NCBI RefSeq assembly: GCF_022682495.2
Contig: NC_071397.1
Location: forward strand, 9,825,082-9,889,081
Source of the DNA: Desmodus rotundus
Lineage: Eukaryota; Chordata; Mammalia; Chiroptera; Phyllostomidae
Reading direction: 5' to 3'
Length of the DNA stretch: 64,000 nucleotides
This document shows positions 27,901-35,940 of this stretch, one piece after another (position 1 is the stretch's first letter; every line of letters starts with the position of its first letter). The position numbers were made by a program, and so were the translations under genes. The notes beneath the pieces were generated by a model. That model did not search any database. It was not told the origin of the DNA and saw nothing but the letters and a program-made list of their open reading frames with translations.

Positions 27901-30900
27901 GCGATGCTGAAGGGCCAAACAGGAGCCAGCACCCCGCCTCTGGGGTCACTGATGGGCCGACAGCCCTCCCGTGCCCCCAGCACCAGTGATGGGACCCGGA
28001 GAGGCAGCTGTGGTATTGAGGAAAGAGGCAGGCATTGATACGAGGCTGCATATAAAGTCTAGGATGGGATCGTGGGCTGAGGATGAGCCCCACCTCATGG
28101 AGTGCGAGGCAGAGGCAGAGGCGGCGGGCCCCCCTCAAGGGTCCAGCACACGACAAGTGCTCTGTCCCCTTCTCTCAGATTGGGTGGTGTCCTTGCACGG
28201 GCTAACTTGATAACAGCCCCTCTGCCAATTCCCATTCTCTTTCACTCCTCTTTGAACTTCAGAAACAGAATCACATTAACCACAATCTTTGCATAATCTA
28301 TAACATACTCATTATTAGTCCACACATGGGCTGCTTCTACTTAGTTATTGTTTTATTTTTACTTATTTTAGAGAGAGGGAAAGGGAGGGAGAGAGAGGGA
28401 GAGAACATCAGTGTGTGAGAGATACAATCAGTTGCTTCTAACTGGGGACCTGGCCTGCACTGGGATGCCCTGACTGGAATTTGAATTGGCGACTTTTTGG
28501 TTCGCAGGCCCGTACTCAATCCACTGAGCTATATGCCAGCCAGGGCTTATTTTTCATGTATTGTTTTGACCATTAGAGATAAGTTGGGGGCAAACTTTTG
28601 ACCTTTTGCCAGCAGATATGGGTTAAATGATATCTTGTTGGGTCTTGGCATATATTTCCTTGAAAACCGATGATTGGGTTTTGGCCCCGTTCTTACCATC
28701 CTCCCTCCACGACTGCGTTTCTGTGATGGGTCACTTCTCCCTTACGGACCCAGGGGATGAGTCTGTACGGAGAAGCAGCACACAGCTGGTCTGTGACTTG
28801 TTAAATGGTCTTCCACAGGCCCAGGGATCTCTTTGCATTTCTGTTGCCTTGTCTCTATAAGCAAATGCTGCAGGTCCTATGTGTCCCTCAGTGGTTGCTC
28901 CCAAGGTTTGGAACAGGTGACAGAGGCGTAGGGGCCGTAGGTCTTTACAGGTGCTCTCCCGGTGCTCCAACTCCGCCTCTGTTTAACGGGAAGCACCTCC
29001 CTTCAGGTGGTGGCAGCCTTCTGCGGGTGTAAGTCTTGTCTCCTGTCTGGACCGTCCTCTCACTAGGAGCCCTACTGTGCCACATCCTGTCACATTACCA
29101 CACCCAGCTGTGTATGGTGCAGAACATGCTCAATTACTGTTTGTCCAGTGCACTGATATGTACCGGGAAAATGTTAGCCTAGCTTGATTATAGTTACATT
29201 CAACATGTTCTATAAGGTATCCTATATAATACACTCCCGTGGCTCAGAACCTTAAAAGGCTATCAGGGAACTGTATTTTTCCTCTCTCACACTTTGGAAA
29301 ATAGCTTGTCGTCGTTCTGTAGAGCTGCAGATCTCATAGTCCGTGACCTGCACCGAGGTATCGTAAAGACATTCACGCACGTGCACACCTGTAAGAGCGG
29401 GCAGAGCAGCACTGTTCTTAACAGCCAGCGCTGGGGGGGATCCAAATGTCCGTTGGCACTAAAATGAATAAATTATGGTGTATTTAGGATGAAAACTCTG
29501 TACACTGGTACCCGCCCCCCTCCCATCCCCCCCAAAAGGATGACTTCTCACAGTGCTGAGTAAGAGCATCAGGCACAAAAAGAGTACACATTTTGTGTGC
29601 TTCCGGCCTTCCCTGGTTCCAGAATGGGCAAACCTGAATTGTGTTGTTTAGGAATGTATGTGTAATGGTAAAACCAGAAAGACTAGCCAGGAAGTTATCA
29701 TCATACAGGCAGGAGAGTGCTTAGCTCTGCTGGGGAGGGAGCGTGTATGATGAGGAAGGAGCCCTTAGGGGTTTTGGGGGTGCTAGCTTCTTGGTTTTGT
29801 TTTTTTCGACTTAGTGATTGTCACCTGGGTGTGAGCTTTATAATTATTTGTGAAAGTGCACGTGTATTTGACGAGCTTTTCCCTATGTCATTTACCATTT
29901 AAATAGTATAAACCGTAAGTTTTTCTTCCGGCTCTCTAGGTTCCAGCTCCCCTCCTTGGAGGCAACCAGTCATGCGTGTGTTTGTGTGTATATGTGTGTG
30001 TTCACACACACAACACACACGCAGAAATTCTATATATTTTTTGTTTTGTTTTTTTATATACAACTAGCAGAAAATAAGTAATTTTGAAGTAAAAAGGAGA
30101 AAAGGAACAACCCATAAAGATGTAAAGCCACGATTAATGCCCAGTTATTTTTCACGTGTGTGCTCCCCACCCGTGTGCCACTCCCCCGTCTAGCACCTGC
30201 TGTGTGTCCCCATGGTTCCAGGTGCTTAATTTCACTTAATTCTGTTCTTGGGACCGCGCCCTGAGGCACTGTCACTGCCCCCATTTTACAGAGAAGGAAA
30301 CTGAAGCTGCTGTGCCTTTGCTTTGGGGCTTCCCAAGCACCACACTGATGGATCGAGACCCCACCAAGGGTTTTGTCTGGGGTGGTCACCTTGATCCCCT
30401 AGACCCAGGTGCTCTGACAAGCCCCTCTCTTACTCCAGGTGGCCCTGTGCACCCAGGTGGCCCTGGGCATGGAGCACCTGTCCAACAACCGCTTTGTGCA
30501 CAAGGACCTGGCTGCTCGCAACTGCCTGGTCAGCGCCCAGAGACAGGTGAAGGTGTCGGCTCTGGGGCTCAGCAAGGACGTGTACAACAGGTAGGACATG
30601 GGAGGGGAGGGGTAGGCTGGGGCGAGGGGCAGAGGGCAGATGTGGGAGGTGTGAGGAGGGGCTTAGTGTCTGCTTAGTCTAAAGTTGGAAGGCCTGGGAA
30701 GGGGCGGAGACTTCCTACCCTCTCTCCAAGGTGCGGCCAGCATCCCAGCCAGTGGGCCATGGGTCCCTGCCGCTCATACATTTTCTCTGGTGGTGAAAAA
30801 TTATAAGCCTTTGAAAAATAACTAGTTGAATTTTATACATTTATATATAATTTATTCATATGGTTCCCTGTGTAAGTTCCTGAATTCAGCAATTATTATT

Positions 30901-32217
30901 TTGAAGCCTGAGACTTAAAGCTCAGCTCCCACCGCCAGAGATTGCTCTGGAATGCCCACACATACTACATAGCACCTCTGGGAACTTCCCCTCGAGTCAC
31001 CCCAGTTCTGAGTCACCCCAGTTGGTCTGATTATTGCTTTAGTCATGATTTATCACTAGTAAAACTTTTTTCAATTTGCTTTCCATTTAACTTGTTCTTT
31101 TTCACATTTTTAAAACTAATAACGAAAGTATGTATGATTATTAGCTTTCTGGGTTTTTATTGAAATATAAGCAAAGTTTGATTCTTAATGGGATTTTTTA
31201 CCTGTCAGACCCCATGTGGACACCTCCAGATTTCATGCGGTACACCTCTGTGCTCAGCATCAGTGTCGCCAGTTTTTCTGGGTGCCCTGATACAGGAAAG
31301 TTGGGTTCTAGCTAGGATATGAGGCCTGGGAGGAACGATCTGTGTTCACCCCACGCCACCCCACCCCCTGAGCCCCAACCCCACATGTGGTTTTCTTCTG
31401 CAGTGAGTACTACCACTTCCGCCAGGCTTGGGTGCCTCTGCGCTGGATGTCCCCTGAGGCCATCCTGGAAGGCGACTTCTCCACCAAGTCTGATGTCTGG
31501 GCCTACGGTGTGCTCATGTGGGAAGTGTTCACCCATGGAGAGATGCCCCATGGTGGGCAGGCTGACGACGAAGTGCTGGCAGGTAGGCAGCTGAGTTCCC
31601 AAGGGACCAAGCCAAATGTTCTCTAGGAGGAGAGTTTGCTCAAAGTCCTGGGGCCAGCTCAGCCTGCCTTCCCTCAGGGCTGGTTTTAGCAGGAACACAG
31701 ATACGGCCACTGATGTTGAAATACTGAAATACTGGTGGGTAAACAGCTGCTGCCCCCAGTGGCCGCTCTAGCTGCCGACGCCTGCCCACTGACCCCACTT
31801 CAGCCCCCGTGCGTTGGTTGCCTCCTGTGCTCTGTGGACCCTGCTGGGACCAGCGGCGCGGAGCTGGGGCTAGGGCAGTTATCCCCTTTGGTTGCAGGAC
31901 ACTTGCAGGGTACTCCACCTCAAGTCAGAGCCCAGCAACCCCCCACCCCAAGTCGCCCTCCAGTGGCTGCCTGTGGGAACTGCAGGCTCCAAAGAGTATT
32001 GGCCAGGGGGCTGGTTAAAAGTTTGACTAACACTCCTCCCACCATTTTTCCTGCAGACTTGCAGGCTGGGAAGGCCAAACTCCCACAGCCTGAGGGCTGT
32101 CCTTCCAAGCTCTACCGGCTGATGCAGCGCTGCTGGGCCCTCAGCCCCAAGGACAGGCCCTCCTTCAGTGAGATCGCCAACACCCTGGGAGACAGCCCGG
32201 CAGAGAGCAAGCCGTGA
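9666..32217 (+). CDS. PTK7: PTK7, inactive tyrosine-protein kinase 7 (exons 2-20; exon 1 upstream of window)
   Basis: Single-pass receptor pseudokinase at the plasma membrane, acting in non-canonical Wnt/planar cell polarity signalling. Nineteen exons join in frame (9666-9953, 10437-10539, 10936-11126, 11220-11370, 12357-12505, 12747-13013, 16167-16300, 16444-16579, 16733-16852, 18169-18318, 18436-18586, 18684-18811, 19920-20123, 20933-21088, 21939-22171, 23149-23229, 30439-30590, 31404-31582, 32057-32217), 3134 nt in all. They give 1043 residues plus an exon-1 signal peptide of about 27, matching the 1070-residue human protein as I recall it. The product has seven Ig domains, one membrane segment and a C-terminal kinase-like domain. 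All introns are GT-AG. The kinase domain keeps the VLVK lysine, but DFG is ALG and HRD is HKD, as known for PTK7. Exon 2 begins at phase 1 and needs a G from exon 1, so no start codon lies in the window. Confidence 0.97.
9954..10436 (+). other. PTK7: PTK7 intron 2
   Basis: GT-AG intron of 483 bases. I see nothing distinct beyond the splice sites and a pyrimidine-rich 3' end (tctgctctgccctgctcc). Confidence 0.85.
10437..10539 (+). CDS. PTK7: PTK7 exon 3 (start of Ig domain 2)
   Basis: Follows ctacag. Encodes WLETGPVVLKHPASEAEIQ and ends CACCCTCG before gtaagc, about residues 123-157. It carries the first cysteine of Ig2 (LRCHIDGHPR). Confidence 0.95.
10540..10935 (+). other. PTK7: PTK7 intron 3
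   Basis: GT-AG intron of 396 bases. Positions 10725-10860 look like a MIR remnant ('tgtgtgcccttgtgcaagtc', then 'gtttgtaaactgaggg'). Confidence 0.75.
10936..11126 (+). CDS. PTK7: PTK7 exon 4 (end of Ig domain 2)
   Basis: Acceptor cgcag, donor gtaagc. Encodes PTYQWFRDGSPLSESQSNH and YSCCAHNAFGQTCSSQNF, about residues 157-221. Ig2 has the core tryptophan, the second cysteine and several N-glycosylation sequons (SNHT, RNLT, QNFT). Confidence 0.95.
11220..11370 (+). CDS. PTK7: PTK7 exon 5 (start of Ig domain 3)
   Basis: Acceptor ccccag, donor gtaagg. Encodes DESFARVVLAPQDVVVARNE and FEDETPITNRS, about residues 221-271. The FHCQF cysteine and the tryptophan of Ig3 are present. Confidence 0.95.
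11371..12356 (+). other. PTK7: PTK7 intron 5
   Basis: GT-AG intron of 986 bases. It contains CA-rich simple sequence at 11741-11772 and 12142-12203, and no recognisable gene. Confidence 0.8.
12357..12505 (+). CDS. PTK7: PTK7 exon 6 (end of Ig domain 3)
   Basis: Acceptor ccgcag, donor gtggg. Encodes PLHLRRATVFANGSLLLTQV and YRCIGQGQRGPP, about residues 271-321, with the YRC cysteine motif closing Ig3. Confidence 0.95.
12747..13013 (+). CDS. PTK7: PTK7 exon 7 (Ig domain 4)
   Basis: Acceptor ccgcag, donor gtaagc. Encodes EIDDMPPFEPRVFTVGSEE through YTCHAANLAGQRQQDVNITV, about residues 321-410. One exon holds the whole fourth Ig domain. Confidence 0.95.
13014..16166 (+). other. PTK7: PTK7 intron 7
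   Basis: GT-AG intron of 3.15 kb. An AT-rich stretch (13370-13760) includes a (TA)n run at 13557-13571. Positions 14310-14740 and 15180-15620 resemble parts of one old mammalian interspersed repeat ('tattgagtggattcattgtgctaggcacc', 'aagaccactctggctgttttg'), split by another old repeat at 14745-15170 ('ttatctgttgctgcgtaacaaatg'). I could not assign subfamilies. No gene is seen. Confidence 0.7.
16167..16300 (+). CDS. PTK7: PTK7 exon 8 (start of Ig domain 5)
   Basis: Acceptor ttccag, donor gtgaga. Encodes VPTWLKKPEDSQLEEGKPGY and TVTWYRNQMLISE, about residues 410-454. It ends on a codon boundary. Confidence 0.95.
16444..16579 (+). CDS. PTK7: PTK7 exon 9 (end of Ig domain 5)
   Basis: Acceptor ttgcag, donor gtgagc. 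Encodes DSRFEVSKNGTLRINSVEVY and WYRCVSSTPAGSIEAQARVQ, about residues 455-500, with the second Ig5 cysteine. Confidence 0.95.
16733..16852 (+). CDS. PTK7: PTK7 exon 10 (start of Ig domain 6)
   Basis: Acceptor gaaacag, donor gtcagt. Encodes EKLKFTPPPRPQQCMEFDKE and ATVPCSATGREKPTIKWVRA, about residues 500-540. A human-type glutamate before the final RA is replaced by valine. Confidence 0.95.
16853..18168 (+). other. PTK7: PTK7 intron 10
   Basis: GT-AG intron of 1.3 kb. Positions 17200-17700 are AT-rich and resemble the 3' region of an old L1 ('ttgctataaaaatagaagatg', 'gccaaattgtttttaaaggg'). A (CCCT)n tract lies at 17483-17515 and a G-run near 17797-17805. Confidence 0.7.
18169..18318 (+). 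CDS. PTK7: PTK7 exon 11 (end of Ig domain 6)
   Basis: Acceptor ctgcag, donor gtgcgg. Encodes DGSSLPEWVTDNAGTLHFSR and YTCIASNGLQGQIRAHVQ, about residues 540-590. Confidence 0.95.
18436..18586 (+). CDS. PTK7: PTK7 exon 12 (start of Ig domain 7)
   Basis: Acceptor tccag, donor gtaggg. Encodes VFITFKVEPERTTVYQGH through KGKDRILDPTKLGP, about residues 590-640. The PKPLIQW stretch, reported as the MT1-MMP (MMP14) cleavage region of human PTK7, is conserved. Confidence 0.95.
18684..18811 (+). CDS. PTK7: PTK7 exon 13 (end of Ig domain 7)
   Basis: Acceptor ggcag, donor gtatgg. Encodes RMHIFQNGSLAIHDVAPEDS and YTCIAGNSCNIKHTEAPLY, about residues 640-683. Confidence 0.95.
18812..19919 (+). other. PTK7: PTK7 intron 13
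   Basis: GT-AG intron of 1.1 kb. Positions 19195-19340 look like a MIR-type remnant ('gctgctaaccagctgtgtgccc', 'gcatctgtaaaatggg'). Nothing else is recognised. Confidence 0.7.
19920..20123 (+). CDS. PTK7: PTK7 exon 14 (transmembrane segment)
   Basis: Acceptor ctctcag, donor gtgagg. Encodes the juxtamembrane stalk DKPVLDESEGPGSPPPYKM, a hydrophobic span (IGLSVGAAVAYIIAVLGLMF), the basic stop-transfer sequence YCKKRCKAKRLQKQ and an acidic stretch ending MECLNG, about residues 683-751. Confidence 0.96.
20124..20932 (+). other. PTK7: PTK7 intron 14
   Basis: GT-AG intron of 809 bases with no feature that I recognise. Confidence 0.75.
20933..21088 (+). CDS. PTK7: PTK7 exon 15 (cytoplasmic linker into pseudokinase)
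   Basis: Acceptor ttcccag, donor gtatgt. Encodes GPLQNGQPSAEIQEEVAL and the serine/threonine-rich linker NKRHSTSDKMHFPRASLQP, about residues 751-803. The kinase-like domain starts at its end. Confidence 0.95.
21089..21938 (+). other. PTK7: PTK7 intron 15, hosting a VES SINE
   Basis: GT-AG intron of 850 bases. A reversed VES-type SINE occupies 21291-21496 and the rest is unremarkable. Confidence 0.8.
21291..21496 (-). mobile_element. VES-type tRNA-derived SINE (bat)
   Basis: On the minus strand it reads head (ccctgaccggtgtggctcag), then a tRNA-like promoter region, then 'gggttgtgggttcagtcccc' and a purine-rich tail tract ending in TAAATAAA-type repeats. This is the VES SINE layout of bats. 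The possible target duplication (tcttgtgtgtgt / tcctgtgtgtta) is imperfect. Confidence 0.88.
21939..22171 (+). CDS. PTK7: PTK7 exon 16 (pseudokinase N-lobe)
   Basis: Acceptor ccacag, donor gtatgc. Encodes GKSEFGEVFLAKAQG, a degenerate glycine loop. It also encodes ETLVLVKSLQS with the beta-3 lysine, the helix C region, and NVVRLLGLCREAEPHYMVLE leading to the hinge, about residues 803-880. Confidence 0.96.
22172..23148 (+). other. PTK7: PTK7 intron 16
   Basis: GT-AG intron of 977 bases, pyrimidine-rich in 22290-22720. No repeat or gene is recognised. Confidence 0.75.
23149..23229 (+). CDS. PTK7: PTK7 exon 17
   Basis: Acceptor cctcag, donor gtgagg, 81 nt and in frame at both ends. Encodes GDLKQFLRISKSKDEKLKSQ followed by PLNTKQK, about residues 881-907, the segment just after the hinge. 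Confidence 0.95.
23290..23440. repeat. MIR SINE remnant
   Basis: Has the MIR order 'tgagtgctcccagtgggccagg', 'acttcacatgtg' and 'gatgaagaaac'. Diverged; boundaries are approximate. Confidence 0.6.
23513..23650. repeat. 23-bp minisatellite, six tandem copies
   Basis: Six consecutive 23-base units, each beginning agccctgagctgg (or a one- to two-base variant such as agcgctgagctgg and agagctgagctgg) and ending gagcaggg, gatcaggg or gagcagag. A partial seventh unit follows (agcggctgag). The unit length is not a multiple of three and the tract is intronic. Confidence 0.9.
25225..25440 (-). mobile_element. L1 3'-end fragment, bat type
   Basis: The stretch 'ttttatccattaccatttatccccc' followed by 'ccacccaccccctctcccgctggcagtcac' and 'tgctgcccgcgtccgtgagtcc' resembles reversed 3' ends of bat LINE-1 copies. 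This is from memory of such sequences; subfamily and ends are uncertain. Confidence 0.45.
26643..27009 (+). mobile_element. Possible solo LTR of an endogenous retrovirus
   Basis: A TG...CA segment with a U3-like first half, an AATAAA at 26860-26865, then a CT-rich, R/U5-like part ending in ccacaacaca. No target duplication and no coding remnant is visible. The call is weak and the boundaries are guesses. Confidence 0.3.
27408..27611. mobile_element. Charlie-type (hAT) element remnant
   Basis: Starts cagcgctgtctgatggaac and ends gttttggacagcgcag, roughly inverted ends. Internal 'gtagccacgtggggccaggggcc' matches the 'gtagccacatgtggctagtggc' type of ancient hAT MITE. An 8-bp duplication is not evident. 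Confidence 0.55.
28348..28547 (-). mobile_element. VES-type tRNA-derived SINE (bat)
   Basis: Reversed copy. The right end gccagccagggct is the head of the element, 'ctcaatccactgagctata' is its tRNA-like A-box region, and the left end is the gagagagggaaaggg tract with a T-rich tail complement. More diverged than the copy at 57005. Confidence 0.87.
30439..30590 (+). CDS. PTK7: PTK7 exon 18 (pseudo-catalytic loop)
   Basis: Acceptor ctccag, donor gtagga, after a 7.2-kb intron. Encodes VALCTQVALGMEHLSNNRFV, then HKDLAARNCL in the catalytic-loop position (30499 on) and VSALGLSKDVYN. ALG (30559-30567) replaces DFG, so the magnesium-binding aspartate is absent. Confidence 0.96.
30591..31403 (+). other. 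PTK7: PTK7 intron 18
   Basis: GT-AG intron of 813 bases, AT-rich at 30780-31200. No gene or repeat class is assigned. Confidence 0.75.
31404..31582 (+). CDS. PTK7: PTK7 exon 19 (pseudokinase C-lobe)
   Basis: Acceptor tctgcag, donor gtaggc. Encodes SEYYHFRQAWVPLRWMSPEA and FSTKSDVWAYGVLMWEVFTH, about residues 958-1018. The APE-like and DVWAYG structural motifs of the C-lobe are present. Confidence 0.96.
31583..32056 (+). other. PTK7: PTK7 intron 19
   Basis: GT-AG intron of 474 bases with nothing distinct. Confidence 0.8.
32057..32217 (+). CDS. PTK7: PTK7 exon 20 (C-terminus and stop)
   Basis: Acceptor ctgcag. Encodes DLQAGKAKLPQPEGCPSKLY, then CWALSPKDRPSFSEIANT and ends ESKP with TGA at 32215-32217. 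Confidence 0.96.
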
Positions 32218-33025
32218 GGAGGGAGCCCAGGCAGGCTGTGCCTCAGGATCCATGGGCGGGGGAGGACCTCTTAAAGGGTGCCTGCAGCATGATGGGCAAG
32301 ATCCCTGTCCTCCTTGGCCCCGGGGGCCCTGGCACCATAGGCATTGCTTAGGTCTGGGCAGGGCCTGGGGTTTCCTCCTCTTTCTTACCCTCAGCCCTTG
32401 GGGAAGCTGATTGGGACCCAGACTGGGTGACTAGGGCCTTGGGCTGGGCAGCTTGCTGTGCCACCCTTCCCTCCTTCAGGGACAGTGTGGGTGCCTCAGG
32501 TAACCCCAGTTTCTGGCCTGGGTCTCCTCCCTTTGACCAGGTCCATTTCTGTCACTCACCTGCCAAGTTTGCCCAGGGAGGGGCCAGGCTGGAGATTAGT
32601 TGGGTTTGAGGGGTGCTCCTTAATATACTCAAATTCCCGAGTAGTTCTGGCCCATGGGACCCACCTCGGGGTCCACACCAGGACCGGGAGGACACGCCAG
32701 TGCGTCGTCCCCGCATGGACTTGTGCACGCTGACCGTACCCGTGCCTCCGCCTCACCCTTCTCTCCTTCCCTCATCCTAAGTGCCTGGCAGATGAAGGAG
32801 TTTTCAGGAGCTTTTGACATTATAGAACCCGCCCTTTTTGTATGCACCGTGGGCGGCTTTTGTATGTACTTACAGCGTAGGGTGGGTGGGCTTGGGAGGG
32901 AGGGTGCGCCCTGGAGAAGATGGGGGCAGGGGCCACCCCTGGCTCACACCTTTGTTGTTGTTGTTGTTGTTTGTTTGGGTTTTTTACACTCGCTGCTCTC
33001 AATAAAAAAGCCTTTTTTACAGCCT
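32218..33025 (+). other. PTK7: PTK7 3' UTR with poly(A) signal
   Basis: About 800 bases between the PTK7 stop codon and the AATAAA at 33001-33006. A short (GTT)n run lies at about 32952-32970. The cleavage site should be some 15-25 bases after the signal. The exact end is inferred, not seen. Confidence 0.8.
33001..33006 (+). terminator. PTK7: PTK7 polyadenylation signal AATAAA
   Basis: A canonical AATAAA 784 bases after the PTK7 stop codon, followed by a T-rich and TG-containing downstream stretch. It is the only canonical hexamer in the immediate 3' region. Confidence 0.8.
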
Positions 33026-33684
33026 GCTTCTGATGCTCATTCTCTGCTGTTGCCCATGAATGATGTCCCATCTTCCCTCGCTTATTAGAAGGGGCCACGT
33101 GCCTTCATGGAACCTGCTGAGGCTTGGCCTGGAATAAGTGGTAGACACTGATCCTTCACTCTGGCTTGTGGAGCCTGTGGGCTCCAGAGGCAAGGCCACC
33201 TCTTGTCCATGGGACCGTGTGTTGCTCTCTGCCAACTGCTTACTCTGTGTTGGCCGCCCTAGCCGTCATGGTCAGGTGGGGAGGGCGGAAGTGTGAAGGA
33301 GGACAGGTTAGAGTAGGATTGGAGGAGTCGTTAATGACAGATTCAGGTCTCAGAATCCCTTTAAGACTCCAGGAGTATTTTATAATCTTGGATCCCTAAA
33401 AAGTGAATAAATTCCCAGATGTTACTCATTTTATTAAAAACAACAGCTCTAGGAGGGAGATGGAGTGGATAGTAGTGAGCAAAGAGATGATACTTAATGC
33501 CTTATTGCTCCAGGCCCCTCAGCTGATTGGATTCCTGCCTCTTCTTTACCTAGACCTGTCGTCAGTTACATTCTACCTTATTCCAGTAACGTCAGCCTGG
33601 TTCCCCAACCTAAAGAAATGAGCCCTTAACTCTGAAAGTGCCCTAGTTCATTCTGTTTGTCGCCACACTTCTCCGTCATGAAAA

Positions 33685-33845
33685 TAACAGCTAGTAGTTA
33701 CTTGCTCTGTACCAGTCACTTTGCTAAGCATTTAACATGCATTATTTCATTTAATCGCAACCTCTCCGTTAGCCAGTATTATTGTTCCTGTTTCACAGAT
33801 TAGAAGGGAGTCTCCCCAAGGTCACGCAGCTAGTAACTGAGCCAC
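33685..33845. repeat. MIR SINE remnant
   Basis: Shows 'ttgctaagcatttaacatgcattatttca', 'cctgtttcacagattag' and 'ggtcacgcagctagtaactg', the characteristic MIR core in order. Confidence 0.7.
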
Positions 33846-35749
33846 TTACTTGTTGAGGTACAGTGTGTTACATCCTATAGGTATGTTGGAATGAAAAAAA
33901 GCCTCAAGAACAATTTCTCTACAGCAATGTTTTTCAAACTGTGGGTTGCAACCAGCATTTTAAAAATACAAAATGATAGAAATGATCTTTTACAAAATTT
34001 TGTGATATTTGATACTTGTTAGTATATACTGGGTTATGTTACTAGTCAGCTTTGGGGGTGGTGATCCTGCTTAATGACTCCCAAATCTCAGTCACAGCAA
34101 AAATTTATACATTTTTCTCCCTCTTGGATCTGGAGGTCGGAAGGTTCAGCTGATCTTGGAGGGACCTAGCTGAGTTCAGCTGGGCTTGGCTCTAGGCTGT
34201 AGGACTGATTTGAGTCTACCCTGCTGGTCCCAGAGCACACTTGCACGGAGCAGCAGGAGCAGAGAAATCAAGCTAGATCACGCAAACACTTTTAAAACCA
34301 CAAGTCCGTTAACATTTTATTGGCCAAGGCATGTCACGTGTTGAAACCGAACAGCAGTGGTAGGTTCTGCAAAGTAATGTGGAAAAGGATGTAGATGTCT
34401 AATTCCAACACAGGGTTTAAAGAATTGGGACCAAAAATCTAATCACCACTGATTGCAACGTACAAATGATTTCTCAACATGGGCTGCACTCGGAAGCATT
34501 GGGAGGGCACTACTCTTGAAGGGCATTAATCACTAATCCTTTTCTCACTCCTAGGCTTCCTTGACCATTCCGCAGTGGCTCACATTGCCGGCCACATCTG
34601 TCTTTTTGACCTTTCCTCCTTGACTTTGCTGTTGGTATGCCATGTCCACCTTCTCTGACCAGGCCTTCTCTAGCCCTGGCTGAGGCTTCCTTCTTCTACT
34701 GGCCCCAGCAATGGCTGTTTTGAAGTCTGTCCCTGGCCTTCCTCTCTCTATTGTTCTCCCTTGCAGGAATCTCATCTCACCTCACGTGGCTTTAATTGGC
34801 CCTTTAGTGTGGACAGTTCCCAAAGTGAGAGCTGCAATTCCAGCCTCTACCTCAAGCTCCAGACACATAACTCCCCCATTTCCTACAGGACATTTTCCTC
34901 TGCTTGTTTCCCTGGGCCCAAACAATTTCCCAAAACTTCCTCCGGCCAGGTGCTCTCTTTCCGTTCATGGTACAACTGTTTGGAGGAAAACAGTTATTCA
35001 CCCTTATTCAAAAATCTGAATCCATCATCTGGTACCCCCCCTCCCCGTGCCTGCAGCCAAGATCCACTTATTCTACCTCTTTTCTGTTTTTATGTTTGCT
35101 TAATTTTCAGAGAAATAAAGTTGTATAAAAGTCATACCGATCATGGAGTAAGTCAAATGGTACAGACTGGTATAACACAAAGAACACACTTCACTAGTCC
35201 CTGTGGTCACCGCCAGCGGTAAACGTTGTTAGCGCCTGGAGCCTGGCTGTGCAGACTTCCCCTAGGCACGCTGATTCTCTCCCTCTCTTCCTCTCCATTC
35301 CCTCAATGCTGAGAGTACAGGGGAGATCTCTTCTATGTGAAGATACGCGAGTAAAGGTTAACGCCAAATGAAAAGTCCTATTACATGTTGTGTGTGACAG
35401 TAATTTGTTTTTAAAACACTCAATTTTTGTTCTGAGATTTGAGTGATAAAAATCAGGAGAAAGAGCGAGCGAGGTGGAATTGCGATAATGAGGGCATCAG
35501 GCTAGAATTGTGATGCCCTTTGGGGGAGTGCTTCATGGTCTGGGGTGGATGTGAGCTCCCCTCTTTCAGGGGACTACTGTACTTTCGACCTTATCAGAGA
35601 AGCACCAAACTCACACTCCAGAGAGGCCAGATGGGACTGCGCTCCGTGCAGTCTACAGTGGACCCTAGAGCAGATGCCTCTTCTGTGGATACCATTCAGC
35701 CCAGTTCTAGGCTGTAGTGCCTCTGTGGGCATGTCAGCCTGCAGTTGCC

Positions 35750-35940
35750 AAAAATTCCAATTTTTTTAAGAGAGGCTGGATATTCAGATTTTTATGTAAA
35801 ATCTGATTTAAAAATATACAGTCCAAACAAAACACATCTTTTTGGGGGCACCATTATGTAAGTATAGGATTGTCTAACCATTATGCTGTACACCTGAAAC
35901 TAACAAAATAATCTTGAAACTGTGATTAAGAAATAAAACA
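35750..35940 (+). mobile_element. L1 3'-end fragment
   Basis: Contains 'gattgtctaaccattatgctgtacacctgaaactaac', a hallmark of mammalian L1 3' ends, followed by an A-rich end (attaagaaataaaacac). Confidence 0.55.

Larger units (their letters stand above)
23230..30438 (+). other. PTK7: PTK7 intron 17
   Basis: GT-AG intron of 7.2 kb, the largest complete intron of PTK7 in the window. It holds a MIR remnant (23290-23440), a 23-bp minisatellite (23513-23650) and an old interspersed repeat near 24600-25030. Beyond these are a bat L1-like piece (25225-25440), a possible LTR (26643-27009), a Charlie-type element (27408-27611), a VES SINE (28348-28547) and old L1-like sequence (29310-29900). A CA/GT run lies at 29980-30025 and a MIR-like piece at 30190-30310. 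No gene is recognised. Confidence 0.75.
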
